This document shows, in pieces, positions 20,043 through 31,100 of a stretch of 64,000 nucleotides of DNA. A model generated the notes under the pieces. The model was not told the DNA's origin. It worked only from the letters and a program-made list of their open reading frames with translations, and ran no database searches. The stretch is from Buchnera aphidicola (Schlechtendalia chinensis) (GTDB lineage: Bacteria > Pseudomonadota > Gammaproteobacteria > Enterobacterales > Enterobacteriaceae), in assembly GCF_001648115.1 (NCBI RefSeq), contig NZ_CP011299.1, positions 434,001-498,000 of the forward strand, read 5' to 3'. Position numbers and translations under genes: made by a program. Each line of letters starts with the position of its first letter. Position 1 is the first letter of the stretch.

Positions 20043-20135
20043 ATGCAACATCCAAAAATAACAATTAAAAATCTAATAAACATTATTATATTAGTAATAA
20101 TTATAATAATTTTTAAAATTACATTATGGATATAA
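20043..20135 (+). CDS. Tiny hydrophobic ORF (30 codons) in the position of lptE
   Basis: ATG 20043 opens a 30-residue frame ending at TAA 20133-20135 that overlaps the holA start codon. Its product starts MQHPKITIK and then is almost entirely Ile/Leu/Val/Phe. In E. coli the gene between leuS and holA is lptE, whose precursor begins with a hydrophobic lipoprotein signal. This could be a relic of that start, but no lipobox cysteine follows, and AT-rich DNA readily produces hydrophobic frames. I do not recognise a function; it may be chance. Confidence 0.15.
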   Translation: MQHPKITIKNLINIIILVIIIIIFKITLWI

Positions 20136-21127
20136 TTCATTCAAAACAACTATTTCCAATTTTTTTTAAAAGTTTAAAACCTTATTATGTTCTTGTCGGA
20201 AATAACGATTTTTTTATACAAGAAAGCAAAAAAATTATATTTTCTATAGCTCAAAAAAATGGATTTTTAAAAACTACATTAAGTCAAATACAATTCCAAT
20301 TGAAATCTAATACTATAATATCTACTTTTAAAAATAATAATTTGTTTTCTAAAAAAAAAATTATTATACTACATATACCTCAAAACACACTTACTGCAGA
20401 AATCCAAAAGCAATTATCTAACTTATCTATTTTTTTAAATTCCAACTTGCTTTTAATTATTCAAACAAATATATCTAAATATATGCCAAACAATATTTGG
20501 TTTAAAATATTTCAATTAAAAGGTACAATTATAAGATGTGAAAATTTACTAAATCAAGAACTAAGTGTCTGGACACAAAATAAAATACATGATTTAAAAA
20601 TAAATATCCAAGAAGATGCAATAAAATTGCTACTTAAAGTTTACAAAAATAACATCGAGTTTTTATATAATTCATTAAATGTCCTAAAATTAATATGGCC
20701 AAATTCGCTAATAGATATCAATAATGTTAAGAATATAATAAGTAACGAAGCTATCTTTACATTAGAAGAATGGATTGATACAATTTTAATCGGGAATTTT
20801 GAGAAATCTGTAAAAATTTTAAATAATTTTTATATAAAAAATAATAGTTATCCAGTACTATTAAGAAGTTTACAAAATAATTTACTTGCAATATTAATGA
20901 TAAAACGTCAAAAATTCACAAATTTTATTAACATTTTAACACAATTTAAAATTTCAAAGCATAGACATTCATTCTTAATAAATATTGCTCGTCATAAAAG
21001 TTTAAATAATATAAATCGATCTATTAAACTACTCATGAACATAGAAATTAATGTTAAAAAAAAACATACACAATTTATATGGAATCAATTAAAAATTTTA
21101 TTACATATAATTAGTCAAAATAATTGA
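20126..21127 (+). CDS. holA: DNA polymerase III delta subunit
   Basis: HolA opens the beta sliding clamp in the clamp-loader complex with DnaX and HolB. The 333-aa product is close to the E. coli length (343). Similarity is diffuse but collinear, with YYVLVGNNDFFIQESKK aligning to the E. coli N-terminal LLLGNDPLLLQES segment, FTLEEWIDTILIGN to FTPFHWVDALLMGK, and a final KKKHTQFIWNQLKILL segment. It sits between leuS and nadD as in E. coli. An A10 run inside it is in frame. Its partner DnaX begins at 62984 in this window. Confidence 0.9.
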   Translation: MDIIHSKQLFPIFFKSLKPYYVLVGNNDFFIQESKKIIFSIAQKNGFLKTTLSQIQFQLKSNTIISTFKNNNLFSKKKIIILHIPQNTLTAEIQKQLSNLSIFLNSNLLLIIQTNISKYMPNNIWFKIFQLKGTIIRCENLLNQELSVWTQNKIHDLKINIQEDAIKLLLKVYKNNIEFLYNSLNVLKLIWPNSLIDINNVKNIISNEAIFTLEEWIDTILIGNFEKSVKILNNFYIKNNSYPVLLRSLQNNLLAILMIKRQKFTNFINILTQFKISKHRHSFLINIARHKSLNNINRSIKLLMNIEINVKKKHTQFIWNQLKILLHIISQNN

Positions 21128-21156
21128 AAAAATTTGCATTAAATATGGAAAAAAAA

Positions 21157-21791
21157 ATGACATCATTATACGTAGTATTAGGTGGTAAATTCAATCCAAT
21201 TCATTATGGTCATACTGTTACTTCAGAAATATTAGCACAAAAACTTCTTTTTAAAACAATATTTTTACTACCTAACTATACTAGTTACCAACATAAATCA
21301 GATATCTTAACAAAACATAAAATTAACATGCTCAAATTAGCTGTAAAAAATAAACCACTATTTAAAATAAACAATCTAGAAATAAAAAAAAAATATCTTA
21401 TACAATTGATACATTAAAAGAACTACGAAAAAAAATAGGCTACAAGAAACCGTTAGGATTCATTATCGGATTTGATAATTTAGTTACTTTAAATAAATGG
21501 TATAAATGGGAAGAACTACTAAAATGGTGTCATTTAATAATATTAAAACGTTCTTTACATAAAAATAACGTGATTAATGGAATTTTAAAAAACTGGATGA
21601 AAAAACATATAACTAAAAACTATTATTTATTACATGATAATCCTTCAGGATATATTTTTTTTTCGCAAACTCCTAAAATTGACATTTCCTCTACAAAAAT
21701 TCGCTACTTTTTAAAAAATAAGTTTCCTTGTTCGCACTTGTTGCCAATTCCAGTTATCAATTATATAAGAAAACATCATTTGTACAATTAA
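21157..21791 (+). CDS. nadD: Nicotinate-nucleotide adenylyltransferase, interrupted at an A10 tract
   Basis: NadD joins nicotinate mononucleotide and ATP to give deamido-NAD, an essential NAD step. From ATG 21157 the first frame aligns with the E. coli start and holds the nucleotidyl-transferase motif GGKFNPIHYGH. It stops at 21415-21417, soon after a run of ten A residues at 21384-21393. The other frame then continues ISYTIDTLKEL, LGFIIGFDNL, LIILKR and the ISSTKIRYFL motif to the stop at 21791, all collinear with E. coli NadD. Eleven A residues (or eight) would join the halves into a protein of about 211 aa. The first part starts shortly after holA; an upstream TTG (21124) is open but adds residues absent from the family. 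Confidence 0.88.
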
Positions 21792-21831
21792 TACATCTAT
21801 TTTAAAAAAAAATAAAGTCAAAATATGAAAA

Positions 21832-22116
21832 ATGAATATTAAAAAAGACAAAAAATACGTAACTTTAGACTTAAGAAATCTTCACTGTCCTGAACCTCTC
21901 ATGTTATTAAGAAAAAAAATTAGAGAAATTTGTACCGGAAAAATGTTACTAATATTAGCAGATGATCCATCAACTATAAGAGACGTTCCGAACTTTTGTC
22001 GATTTATGAATCATTCTCTATTAAATTCTAAAACTAACAAATTACCCTATCAATATTTGATAAAAAAGGGAAAACTATCTTTATGTGTTCCTAAAAACAA
22101 AAATATCGTTATATAA
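21832..22116 (+). CDS. tusA: Sulfur carrier protein TusA
   Basis: TusA accepts persulfide sulfur from IscS and passes it to TusBCD-TusE for 2-thiouridine synthesis at tRNA position 34. The 94-aa product has the CPEP motif ([15 protein letters not shown]) with the active cysteine, and [16 protein letters not shown] and [10 protein letters not shown] match E. coli TusA. It extends about 13 residues longer at the C terminus than the E. coli protein. Its location after nadD is not the E. coli arrangement. Its pathway partner tusE lies at 45711 in this window but is frameshifted. Confidence 0.95.
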   Translation: MNIKKDKKYVTLDLRNLHCPEPLMLLRKKIREICTGKMLLILADDPSTIRDVPNFCRFMNHSLLNSKTNKLPYQYLIKKGKLSLCVPKNKNIVI

Positions 22117-22197
22117 AATCAAAAATGTTACTCAAATATTTTTAAAAATCTTGAAATTCTTTATAAATATTAAAAAATTAGATTAAAAGATAAATAT

Positions 22198-22230
22198 CTA
22201 ACAATTATTAATATACATAATAATTGTTAG
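22198..22230. terminator. Inverted repeat between convergent tusA and asd
   Basis: Positions 22198-22210 and 22218-22230 are perfect 13-bp reverse complements around a 7-nt ATATACA loop. They lie midway between the ends of the convergent tusA and asd genes. The position suits a bidirectional terminator or a transcript-end stabilising hairpin. Stems are A/T-rich with only two G-C pairs and no clear U-tract follows on the plus strand, so classic intrinsic termination is not proven. Confidence 0.6.
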
Positions 22231-22280
22231 AATAGTATTAATAATTTTAAACGATGCAAAAAAAATCAAATTAAGAAAAT

Positions 22281-23405
22281 TTAATCAAGTTTCTGATTAA
22301 CAAGAATTTTCAACATTCTTCTTAAAGGCTCTGCAGCACCCCATAACAATTGATCTCCTACAGTAAATGCAGATATATATTTTTTCCCTATGTTTAACTT
22401 TCTCACTCTTCCAACAGGGGTGAACAAAGTTCCAGTTACTGAAAGAGGCGTTAAATTTTTAATAGTTGCATCAACGTCATTGGGAATTAATCTTGTCCAA
22501 CGATTGTGGTGAGACAAAATTTTTTCTATTTCTGATAAAGAAATGTCTTTTTTTAACTTAATTACAAACGATTGACTATGACATCTTAATGATCCAATAC
22601 GAACACATAAACCATCTATAGGTATATTTTTTTTAGACAGTAATATTTTATTAGCTTCAGATTGAATTTTCCATTCTTCTTTGCTTCTTCCATCTTCAGT
22701 TTTAACATCAATCCAAGGAATTAAATTTCCGACTAATGGAACATGAAAACAGTTAGTTGGAAAACCATCAGATAAACTAATTTTATTAATTTTTTTTTCT
22801 ATTTTTAAAATAGATTTAGCTGGATTTTTTAAATCACTCGAAATACCTTTGCAAACTGCGTTCATTTGCATTAATAACTCAACCATATGAGAGGCTCCAC
22901 TCCCAGAAGCCGCTTGATAAGTAGAAACTGTCATCCAATCAATTAATTTTTTCGAAAATAAACCTCCTAATGACAATAACATCAAACTAACTGTACAATT
23001 ACCACCTATAAAAGTTTTGCAATTGTTGTCAATAGCTTGGTGAATTGCAGATAAATTAATTGGATCTAAAACAATAACTGATTCTTTTTTCATTCTAAGA
23101 TAAGAAGCAGCATCTATCCAATATCCTTTCCAACCACTTTTTCTCAATTTATAATATATTTTATTAGTATATTCACTGCCTTGACATGTAACAATAATAT
23201 CTAATTCTTTCAATATATCAATATCATAAGCATTTTTTAAATTTCCATAATATTTTCCATTAAAAGTAGGTCCCTCTTCATGAATTTGAGATGTAGAAAA
23301 AAAAACCGGATTAAAACTTGAAAAATCGTTCTCTTTCTCCATGCGTTCCATTAGTACAGATCCAACCATTCCTCTCCATCCAACTAAACCCACAGAATTT
23401 CTCAT
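22281..23405 (-). CDS. asd: Aspartate-semialdehyde dehydrogenase
   Basis: Reduces aspartyl phosphate to aspartate semialdehyde, the branch point to lysine/diaminopimelate, threonine and methionine. The 374-aa product (E. coli 367) has the NADP-binding start GLVGWRGMVGSVL, the catalytic cysteine at 137 in GGNCTVSLML, YQAASGSGASHM, and the substrate-binding RIGSLRCHSQ with its Arg and His. Together with lysA it serves the lysine route in this window. The gene is divergent from yhgN, the E. coli neighbour. Confidence 0.97.
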   Translation of the reverse strand: MRNSVGLVGWRGMVGSVLMERMEKENDFSSFNPVFFSTSQIHEEGPTFNGKYYGNLKNAYDIDILKELDIIVTCQGSEYTNKIYYKLRKSGWKGYWIDAASYLRMKKESVIVLDPINLSAIHQAIDNNCKTFIGGNCTVSLMLLSLGGLFSKKLIDWMTVSTYQAASGSGASHMVELLMQMNAVCKGISSDLKNPAKSILKIEKKINKISLSDGFPTNCFHVPLVGNLIPWIDVKTEDGRSKEEWKIQSEANKILLSKKNIPIDGLCVRIGSLRCHSQSFVIKLKKDISLSEIEKILSHHNRWTRLIPNDVDATIKNLTPLSVTGTLFTPVGRVRKLNIGKKYISAFTVGDQLLWGAAEPLRRMLKILVNQKLD

Positions 23406-23885
23406 TTCCTATTTATTTCACCATATAATAATAGCTTAAAATTATTAATAATCTGAATTATTAAATTTATAATAAAAATTTTTAATGCGCACTAACATAA
23501 AAAAATATGCAAAAAAAGAAATTACCACACATAACTTCAATTTGAAATTTTAATAAAATTCTCTTAAAAAATAATATAACTTCTTTTTTACAAAAAATGT
23601 TGATTTTATTAATGAAATTTAATTTAAATAAGATAAAAATTAAAACTTGAAAAAATTTTAATATAATATTTTTTAAAATTAATTGTTATTAAAAATATTT
23701 TTTAATTTTTAATATCTTTATGAACACAAATATATATACTAATAAATAACCCAAAACATTATAATTATTAAACTTTTAAATTCTAATCAAATTGAAATTT
23801 GTAAATATTGTCTATGATTAGTTCTATCTAAAAAATGATGTTTACGCATTTGAAAAAAATAAAAGTATTTTAATAAAATTAAATT
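23406..23885. other. 480-bp divergent spacer between asd and yhgN
   Basis: Extremely AT-rich with no open frame of note on either strand. It must hold the promoters of asd (minus) and yhgN (plus), but I could not single out a convincing pair of hexamers from the AT background. No tRNA or small-RNA fold was recognised. Confidence 0.6.
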
Positions 23886-24479
23886 ATGAAAGAAATGATC
23901 TCTTCGACTATTTTACTAATTCTAATCATGGATCCATTAGGAAATCTCCCAATATTCATGTCTATATTAAAAAACATTGAACCAAAACGACGTCGTATTG
24001 TACTACTTAGAGAGATGTTAATAGCTTTATTAATAATGTTATTATTTTTATTTTCTGGAGAAAACATTCTTAAATTCTTAAATCTAAAAACCGAAACAGT
24101 GTCTATATCAGGTGGAATAATTTTATTTCTAATAGCTATAAAAATGATATTCCCTTCTAAAAATAACAAAAATAATACAAAAAATAAAAATGAAGAACCA
24201 TTTTTAGTACCTCTAGCAATTCCACTAATAGCAGGACCATCACTTTTAGCTACATTAATATTATTGTCACACGAATACTTAAGTAAATTAACATATCTAA
24301 CGATATCCTTATTAATCGCGTGGACATGCACGGCAATAATTTTATTACTATCAAATATGTTTTTACGTTTATTCGGACCTAAAGGAGTTGATGCCTTAGA
24401 ACGATTAATGGGACTAATTTTAATTATGCTATCAACTCAAATGTTTTTAGATGGTGTAAAATCTTGGTTTCAAATTTAA
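23886..24479 (+). CDS. yhgN: MarC-family inner membrane protein YhgN
   Basis: 197 aa, the same length as E. coli YhgN (UPF0056/MarC family), with about six membrane segments. Near-identical blocks include ILIMDPLGNLPIFMS, EPKRRRIVLLREMLIALL, ETVSISGGIILFLIAIKMIFP, PLAIPLIAGPS and ALERLMGLILIMLSTQMFLDG. The molecular function of the family is not established; a transport role is only suggested. Its strong conservation in so reduced a genome, and the conserved asd-yhgN pairing, suggest a needed role. Confidence 0.95.
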   Translation: MKEMISSTILLILIMDPLGNLPIFMSILKNIEPKRRRIVLLREMLIALLIMLLFLFSGENILKFLNLKTETVSISGGIILFLIAIKMIFPSKNNKNNTKNKNEEPFLVPLAIPLIAGPSLLATLILLSHEYLSKLTYLTISLLIAWTCTAIILLLSNMFLRLFGPKGVDALERLMGLILIMLSTQMFLDGVKSWFQI

Positions 24480-24843
24480 CAATGTATATAAAATACATTT
24501 TAATGTAAAAAAAAAATATAAAAAAAATACTTTAAAATCTAAAAACTCAGAATTAACAATTAATACCTATAAAATTTAATATATACTGTACTTTATAACA
24601 CAATATCAAATATTAACAAAACATGTAAAAATATTAATATAACTTTAAAATCAATAATTTTAAATTCTTCTAAATGCTAAAAATAAAGACCAAAAAATAT
24701 CTATATACGTTCTAATTTCAACAAAAATTTTTAAAACAAAAATCTCTTTAAAAAATAATTGTACGTGAAAAGGATATAAACTTAAAATTTGGTATACCTT
24801 TTAAAAATTTAATTTTAATGAAAAATAAATATATGGAAAGAAA
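24480..24843. other. 364-bp spacer upstream of pgk
   Basis: AT-rich and without an open frame worth calling. Close to pgk there is a weak dyad, AAAAGG near 24768 and CCTTTT near 24797, that could form a short hairpin upstream of the start. In E. coli epd precedes pgk; nothing of it is visible. The AAGAAA immediately before ATG 24844 may serve as a weak ribosome-binding site. Confidence 0.5.
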
Positions 24844-26004
24844 ATGTCAACTATTAAAATAACAGATTTAAAACTTTTAAATAAAAGAGTTCTCATACGA
24901 TCTGATTTAAATGTACCTATTAAAAATAAAAAAATTATTTCTTATGCTCGTATTCATGCGTCACTACCAACTATTGAATTAGCATTAAAAGAAAATGCAA
25001 AAGTTATTATAACTTCTCATTTAGGAAGACCAATAGAAGGAGTATACAACTCAGAACTATCATTACGCCCTATTTATGAATATTTTAAGAAAAAATTTAA
25101 CAATACGAAAGTACATTTTCTAAAAAACTATTTACATGGAATAGAAATATGTTCAGGAGAACTAGCCATATTAGAAAATGTAAGATTTAATAAAGGCGAA
25201 ATAGAAAATGATACTCATCTATCTAAAAAATATGCCAGTTTATGTGACATATTCGTAATGGATGCTTTTGGTTCATTACATAGAAATGAATCATCTACTT
25301 ATGGACTTTCAAAATATTCAAAAATTGCATGTGTTGGATTACTACTAGAATCAGAACTAAAAACATTGAACAATATTCTCAAAAATCCGAAAAAACCTAT
25401 GGTTACAATTGTTGGAGGTGCTAAAGTATCTACTAAATTTAACATTTTAAAAACGTTAGCAAAAATATCAGATACATTAATAGTAGGTGGAGGTATTGCT
25501 AATACATTCATAGCGATTGACAATAACGTTGGTAGATCTCTACACGAACCTAATTTTATAAATCAAGCTAAATCATTGCGCGATAATTATAATATTTTTA
25601 TACCAACAGATTCCCTTGTTAGCACTACTTTTAATGAAAATAGTATAGGAGTTAATAAAGAAGTTTCGAACATTGAAGAAAATGAAGAAATTATGGATTT
25701 TGGAAAAAATACAATAAAAAATATGATATTAATATTAAAAAATGCAAAAACCATATTTTGGAATGGACCAGTAGGAGTTTTTGAATTTAAAAACTTTCAA
25801 CAAGGAACAAAAACACTTGCTGAAACTATTGCGAAAAACAACAATGCTTTTTCAATAGCAGGAGGAGGAGATACTTTATCTGTAATAGAAACATTAAATA
25901 TAAAAAATAAAATTTCTTATGTATCCACCGGAGGAGGTTCTCTTTTAAAAATTTTAGAACAAAAAAAGCTTCCAATAATGAAACTATTAGAACGCCGTAT
26001 TTAA
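24844..26004 (+). CDS. pgk: Phosphoglycerate kinase
   Basis: Glycolytic enzyme transferring phosphate from 1,3-bisphosphoglycerate to ADP. The 386-aa product (E. coli 387) shows the N-lobe signature VLIRSDLNVPIK, the substrate Arg motif TSHLGRP, LLENVRFNKGE-type segment, and the C-lobe nucleotide site with VGGAKVSTKF, NGPVGVFEF and GGGDTLSV. It is complete. fbaA follows after 40 bp, and mscS after that, the E. coli pgk-fbaA-mscS order with epd missing. Confidence 0.98.
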   Translation: MSTIKITDLKLLNKRVLIRSDLNVPIKNKKIISYARIHASLPTIELALKENAKVIITSHLGRPIEGVYNSELSLRPIYEYFKKKFNNTKVHFLKNYLHGIEICSGELAILENVRFNKGEIENDTHLSKKYASLCDIFVMDAFGSLHRNESSTYGLSKYSKIACVGLLLESELKTLNNILKNPKKPMVTIVGGAKVSTKFNILKTLAKISDTLIVGGGIANTFIAIDNNVGRSLHEPNFINQAKSLRDNYNIFIPTDSLVSTTFNENSIGVNKEVSNIEENEEIMDFGKNTIKNMILILKNAKTIFWNGPVGVFEFKNFQQGTKTLAETIAKNNNAFSIAGGGDTLSVIETLNIKNKISYVSTGGGSLLKILEQKKLPIMKLLERRI

Positions 26005-26044
26005 AAAATAGCTACCATCTATTATTCTTCAATAGGATGTTAAT

Positions 26045-27124
26045 ATGTGTAAAATTTTAAATTTTATAAAGCCAGGTGTAATTAATGGACTTGACGCACT
26101 AAAAATGTTCGAAATAGCCAAAAAAAATTTTTTTGCAATACCTGCAATAAACTGCGTAGGTACTGACTCCATAAATGCTGTTTTAGAATCTGCAAAAAAA
26201 GCAAATAGCCCAATAATAGTACAATTTTCCTATGGAGGTTCAACCTTTATTGCGGGAAAAGGATTAAATACAAAAAAATTACATAAACAAGCAATACTAG
26301 GCGCTATATCAGGTGCTCAACACGTACATCTAATGGCAAAATACTACAAAATTCCTGTAATTTTACATACTGACCACTGTAATAAAGAAACATTACCTTG
26401 GATAGATGAATTAATTGAAAAAGGGAAAAAATATTTTAAGACTTATAAAACTCCTCTTTTCACTTCACATATGATAGATTTATCAAACGAATCCTTACAA
26501 TTCAATTTGAATACTTGTGCAGAATATTTAAAAGAAATTAAAAACATTAACATGATGTTAGAAATAGAATTAGGTTGCACAGGAGGAGAAGAAGATGGAA
26601 TTGATAATTCCGATATAGACAATTCTTTATTATACACTAAACCTATAGATGTTAATACTGCATATGAAAAACTATCTTTAATTGATCCTTGCTTTACTAT
26701 TGCAGCATCTTTTGGAAACGTTCATGGAGTTTATAAATCAGGTAACATTCATTTAAAACCTAATATTTTAAAACAATCACAAGAATATGTTAGAAAAAAA
26801 CACAATTTATCTTTTAATCCGTTGAATTTTGTATTTCATGGAGGATCAGGATCTTTATTACAAGATATTCAAAAATCTATTAAATATGGAGTTGTTAAAA
26901 TGAATATAGATACTGATGTTCAATGGGTAACTTGGAAAGGAATACTAAAATTTTATAAAAAGAATCAAATTTATTTACAAAATCAATTAGGAAATCCACT
27001 AGGATTAGACAAACCCAATAAAAAATACTATGATCCCAGAACTTGGATTCGGTATTCTCAAATATCAATATTTAACTATTTGCAAAAAATGTTTAAAATA
27101 CTAAAATCTTATAATACTTTATAA
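26045..27124 (+). CDS. fbaA: Fructose-bisphosphate aldolase, class II
   Basis: Zinc-dependent aldolase interconverting fructose 1,6-bisphosphate with dihydroxyacetone phosphate and glyceraldehyde 3-phosphate. 359 aa, the same length as E. coli FbaA. The catalytic region HTDHCNKETLPWIDE, the metal/substrate segments ELGCTGGEEDG, FGNVHGVYK and FHGGSGS, and KMNIDTDVQW are all present. It follows pgk closely and is probably co-transcribed with it. Confidence 0.98.
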   Translation: MCKILNFIKPGVINGLDALKMFEIAKKNFFAIPAINCVGTDSINAVLESAKKANSPIIVQFSYGGSTFIAGKGLNTKKLHKQAILGAISGAQHVHLMAKYYKIPVILHTDHCNKETLPWIDELIEKGKKYFKTYKTPLFTSHMIDLSNESLQFNLNTCAEYLKEIKNINMMLEIELGCTGGEEDGIDNSDIDNSLLYTKPIDVNTAYEKLSLIDPCFTIAASFGNVHGVYKSGNIHLKPNILKQSQEYVRKKHNLSFNPLNFVFHGGSGSLLQDIQKSIKYGVVKMNIDTDVQWVTWKGILKFYKKNQIYLQNQLGNPLGLDKPNKKYYDPRTWIRYSQISIFNYLQKMFKILKSYNTL

Positions 27125-27253
27125 AAATAATTATATATAATTACATTAAAAAATAAGAATTATATGTTCTTAAATTCATTTATACACACTATATAATACT
27201 AACTATATAAAGTTATAACATCAAAATAGAAACACTTTTAAAATATAAATATT

Positions 27254-28102
27254 ATGAAAAAAATAAATGTAGTTGATGATATTAATCACGCAGGAAATTG
27301 GTTAATACGTAATCAAGAACTAATATTAAGTTACATTATAAATCTTGTGTCATCTATCATGATTCTAGTAATAGGGTTTTTCATAGCTAAAGCAATTTCA
27401 AATGTTATCAAAAAAATTTTAATCACTAGAAATATTGATTTTACTATCTCTGGGTTTCTTTCTGCCTTAGCAAAATATATAGTTATCACATTTTTTTTAA
27501 TAGCGTCTCTAGGATGTATTGGAGTTCAAACTACGTCTGTCATAGCAATATTAGGTGCTGCAGGAATGGCTGTTGGATTAGCTTTGCAAGGATCACTATC
27601 AAATTTTGCAGCAGGAGTATTGTTAGTAATATTACGTCCACTTCGAATTGGAGAATATGTAAATCTAGAAAACATATCTGGAACAGTTTTAAATATTCAT
27701 ATATTCTACACTACACTTAGAACATTGGATGGAAAAATTGTAGTTATGCCCAATGGAAAAATTATATCAGGAAATATAATAAATCATTCCAGAGAAAAAA
27801 CTAGAAGAAATGAATTTATTATCAGTGTTGCACACAACTCTGACATTGATCTAGTAATAAAAGTATTAAAAAATGTTTTAGAAAAAGATAAGAGAGTTAT
27901 AAAAAATAAAGACATAGTCGTAGGATTAAGTGAATTAACTCCATCTTCACTAAATTTTATCGTACGTTGTTGGAGTAATACAGATGAATTGAATATAGTA
28001 TACTGGGATTTAATGGCAAAATTTAAAAAAACATTAGATCTAAACAATATAAGTACTTCTCATTCAAAAATTGAAATATGTTGTCACAAAAAAAACAATT
28101 AA
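27254..28102 (+). CDS. mscS: Small-conductance mechanosensitive channel MscS
   Basis: Releases solutes on osmotic downshock. The 282-aa product (E. coli 286) keeps the three membrane helices, the pore-lining TM3 with AILGAAGMAVGLALQGSLSN, the beta domain with MPNGKIISGNIINHSRE and RRNEFIISV, and the C-terminal vestibule. It follows fbaA as in E. coli. The end of the gene overlaps an upstream start option of recC, but the better recC start lies 26 bp downstream of the stop. Confidence 0.97.
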   Translation: MKKINVVDDINHAGNWLIRNQELILSYIINLVSSIMILVIGFFIAKAISNVIKKILITRNIDFTISGFLSALAKYIVITFFLIASLGCIGVQTTSVIAILGAAGMAVGLALQGSLSNFAAGVLLVILRPLRIGEYVNLENISGTVLNIHIFYTTLRTLDGKIVVMPNGKIISGNIINHSREKTRRNEFIISVAHNSDIDLVIKVLKNVLEKDKRVIKNKDIVVGLSELTPSSLNFIVRCWSNTDELNIVYWDLMAKFKKTLDLNNISTSHSKIEICCHKKNN

Positions 28103-28128
28103 TAAATTCAATTAACTTAGTAAAAAAT

Positions 28129-31100
28129 ATGTTTACATTATACAAATCTTACAATTTTCACCTTCTTTTAAAAAAAGCATGTTCTATTTTTATAAACAAA
28201 CCATTAAAAAATCCACTTAAACAAGAATTTTTTATAATTCCAAATAAAGAAACAGAACATTGGATTAACATTTACATAGCAAAAAAATACTCAATAGTTG
28301 CAAATATCAAATTTTTGCAATTTAATAACTTTATATTGGAAATATTTCAAAAAGTTAATTCTAGAAATAATTTGAAATTAGAATTTGAAAGATATCATAT
28401 TATTTGGAAAATAATGAATATAAAAAATGTTAAAAATTTTACTAACTTCATTAGTAAAAGCAATTCAAAAATAAAATTGTTCGAAATAGTATCTTACTTA
28501 TCAAAACAATTTGAAAAATTTTTACTATATCGTTCAGATTGGATATATGAATGGACTACAAACTTAAAAAAAAAAGAACACAATCTAACTCTATAAAATC
28601 ATATGAAAGTTTATGGAAAACACTCATAGAATACATAAAAGCAAGAAATCAATCTATTCAAAATCTCTCTACTTTTCTATTTCTATTTAACGAAAAAACA
28701 AAAAAAAATAATATGAATAAATTTCCATCTAGAATTTTTATTTTTGGAAATAAATTTTTAACACCATATAACTTAATATTTTTAAAAAAAATACAATCAA
28801 TATGTAAAATACATTTTTTTTATGTAACTCCATATAAACAAGAAAAAAAGATTCTAAAAAATTTTGAAAAAGAACAAGAAAAATACCACACTAATTTAAC
28901 AAAAAAAAACATATTACACTTTTTTGAAAACACGAGAAAACTCAAAACATCCATAAAAGAAAAATCAAATATTAACACTAACGATCTTTCAACATTTGGA
29001 CAATATGCATTAGAATACACAATTCTCACAAACCTAATACAAAAGAAAGAAGTAAATCTATTCAAGATCAAAAAACCTGCTTGTTTACTACAAAAAATAC
29101 AAGAAAAAATAATAAAAAATGATTTCAACCTTCAAAATTATAAAAATATCGAAAATACAAAGAAAAACAAAAATATAATCTTTAAAAATGACAAATCTAT
29201 TTCCATACATGAGTGTTCAACATTAAAAAGAGAAATAGAAATTTTACACGATAATTTGTTAAGTATACTTAATTCCAACTATGACATATTCTTTCACGAT
29301 ATACTAATAATTAGCAAAGATATTAGTTCATACATTCCATTTATCAAATCTGTATTTAATCCTATTAATAATAAACATCATATTCCATTTTGTATTCTAT
29401 CCAACAATCATCAAAAAAAATATACGATATTAAAAACCATTATTAAAATATTAAGTCTTCCAGATACTTTTCTTAATAACGAGAAAATTTTTAGTTTGTT
29501 GGAAAATCCTTTTATACTTAAAAAGTTTCAAATACCAGAAGAAAAAATAGAAAATTTACGTAAAATACTTCAAAAATCTCAAATACAATTTGAAGAAAAC
29601 GCAAATTTCAATACACATAAATCGTGTAAAAATATAAAAATTTGCGATTTTAGTAATGAAGCATCAAAAATTTTTCTTGGAAAATCGATGAACGATATTA
29701 ACTACGTTACATGGAACAAAATGGTTCCTTATAATAAATTGAGTTCTAAAGATTATGAGAATTTTAGCAAATTCGTTACATTTATATCATTTTTAAAAAA
29801 ATGGAAAAAAAAATTGTCTACTCAAAAATCACTACAATCTTGGAAAACTATTTTCGGAAAATTACTTAATGAACTTTTTGTACAGGATGAAATAGAAAAT
29901 CAAGAAATAAATTATATAAAAAAAATTTTAGATACAATTATTAATCCTGGAATACAAGAAAATTACGAAAAAAAAATTCCTATTAATTTACTAAAAAACG
30001 AGTTAGAAAAAAATCTTTTAAAAAAAATAAACATTTATAATCATGCCTTTGGAAAAGTAACTTTCTGCAATGGCTTTATACTAAGAAATATACCATTCAA
30101 AGTTATTCATATACTAGGAATGAATGAAAACTTTGTTTTTCAAAAAATATTAACTGGAAATTTCAATTTAATAAAAAAATATCCAAGAATATGTGATCCT
30201 AATAGAAAACACAAATACAAATATTTCTTTTTAGAAACTCTTTTATCTGCAAAAAAAATACTATCAATCAGTTACTATAAAAACTCTGAAAACAACTATG
30301 AAACACATGAACCATCTATAATTATAAGCCAGTTATTGTCCTATATATCAAAAAATTTTTACATATTAGAAAAAAGCGAAAAAAAAAATACTAGAGAATT
30401 ATTTTCTCATTTATATCATGTCCATACAAACAAACCATACGATACTAAAAATTTTTCTAAAAATTTTAATTTTCAAAGTTTTAATGAAACATGGTTAAAA
30501 ATTTCTCAACTTAAAAAAATAAACACAAATAATTTTAATAAAACTCTGCCAAAAATCCAAAGTGATATAATTAATGTTTCTGATTTAATATCTTTTTGGA
30601 AACATCCAGTCAAATATTTTTTTAATAAACGACTGGGTATTAGATTGAATCCAATTACAACTATCAATTTACATGAAGAAAATTATTCAATTACAAAAAT
30701 TGATCATTACTGGATTAGTATTGATATACTAAATTTTTTATTAAAACAAAAAAATATAAAAAAATTATTTCTATACTATCGATACAAAGGTATTATACCA
30801 CTTGGAAATTTAGGAAAGATATATTGGGAAAATTGTTTATCTCAGATTATACCACTATACAATACAATAAAATCTATTAAAGAAAAGTTGACACATAAGA
30901 AAATTTTTATACAAACAAAAAAATGTGAACTTTTTGGATCATTAAAAAACATAAGTCCAAAGGGACTACTACGTTGGACACCAACTGTTATAAAAAATAA
31001 AGATATAATTGCTCTATGGATAGAACACTTAATTTATTGTTCTATACATACAACTGGAAATAATAGTACTATACTCGGACTTAACAAAGACAACTTGTCT

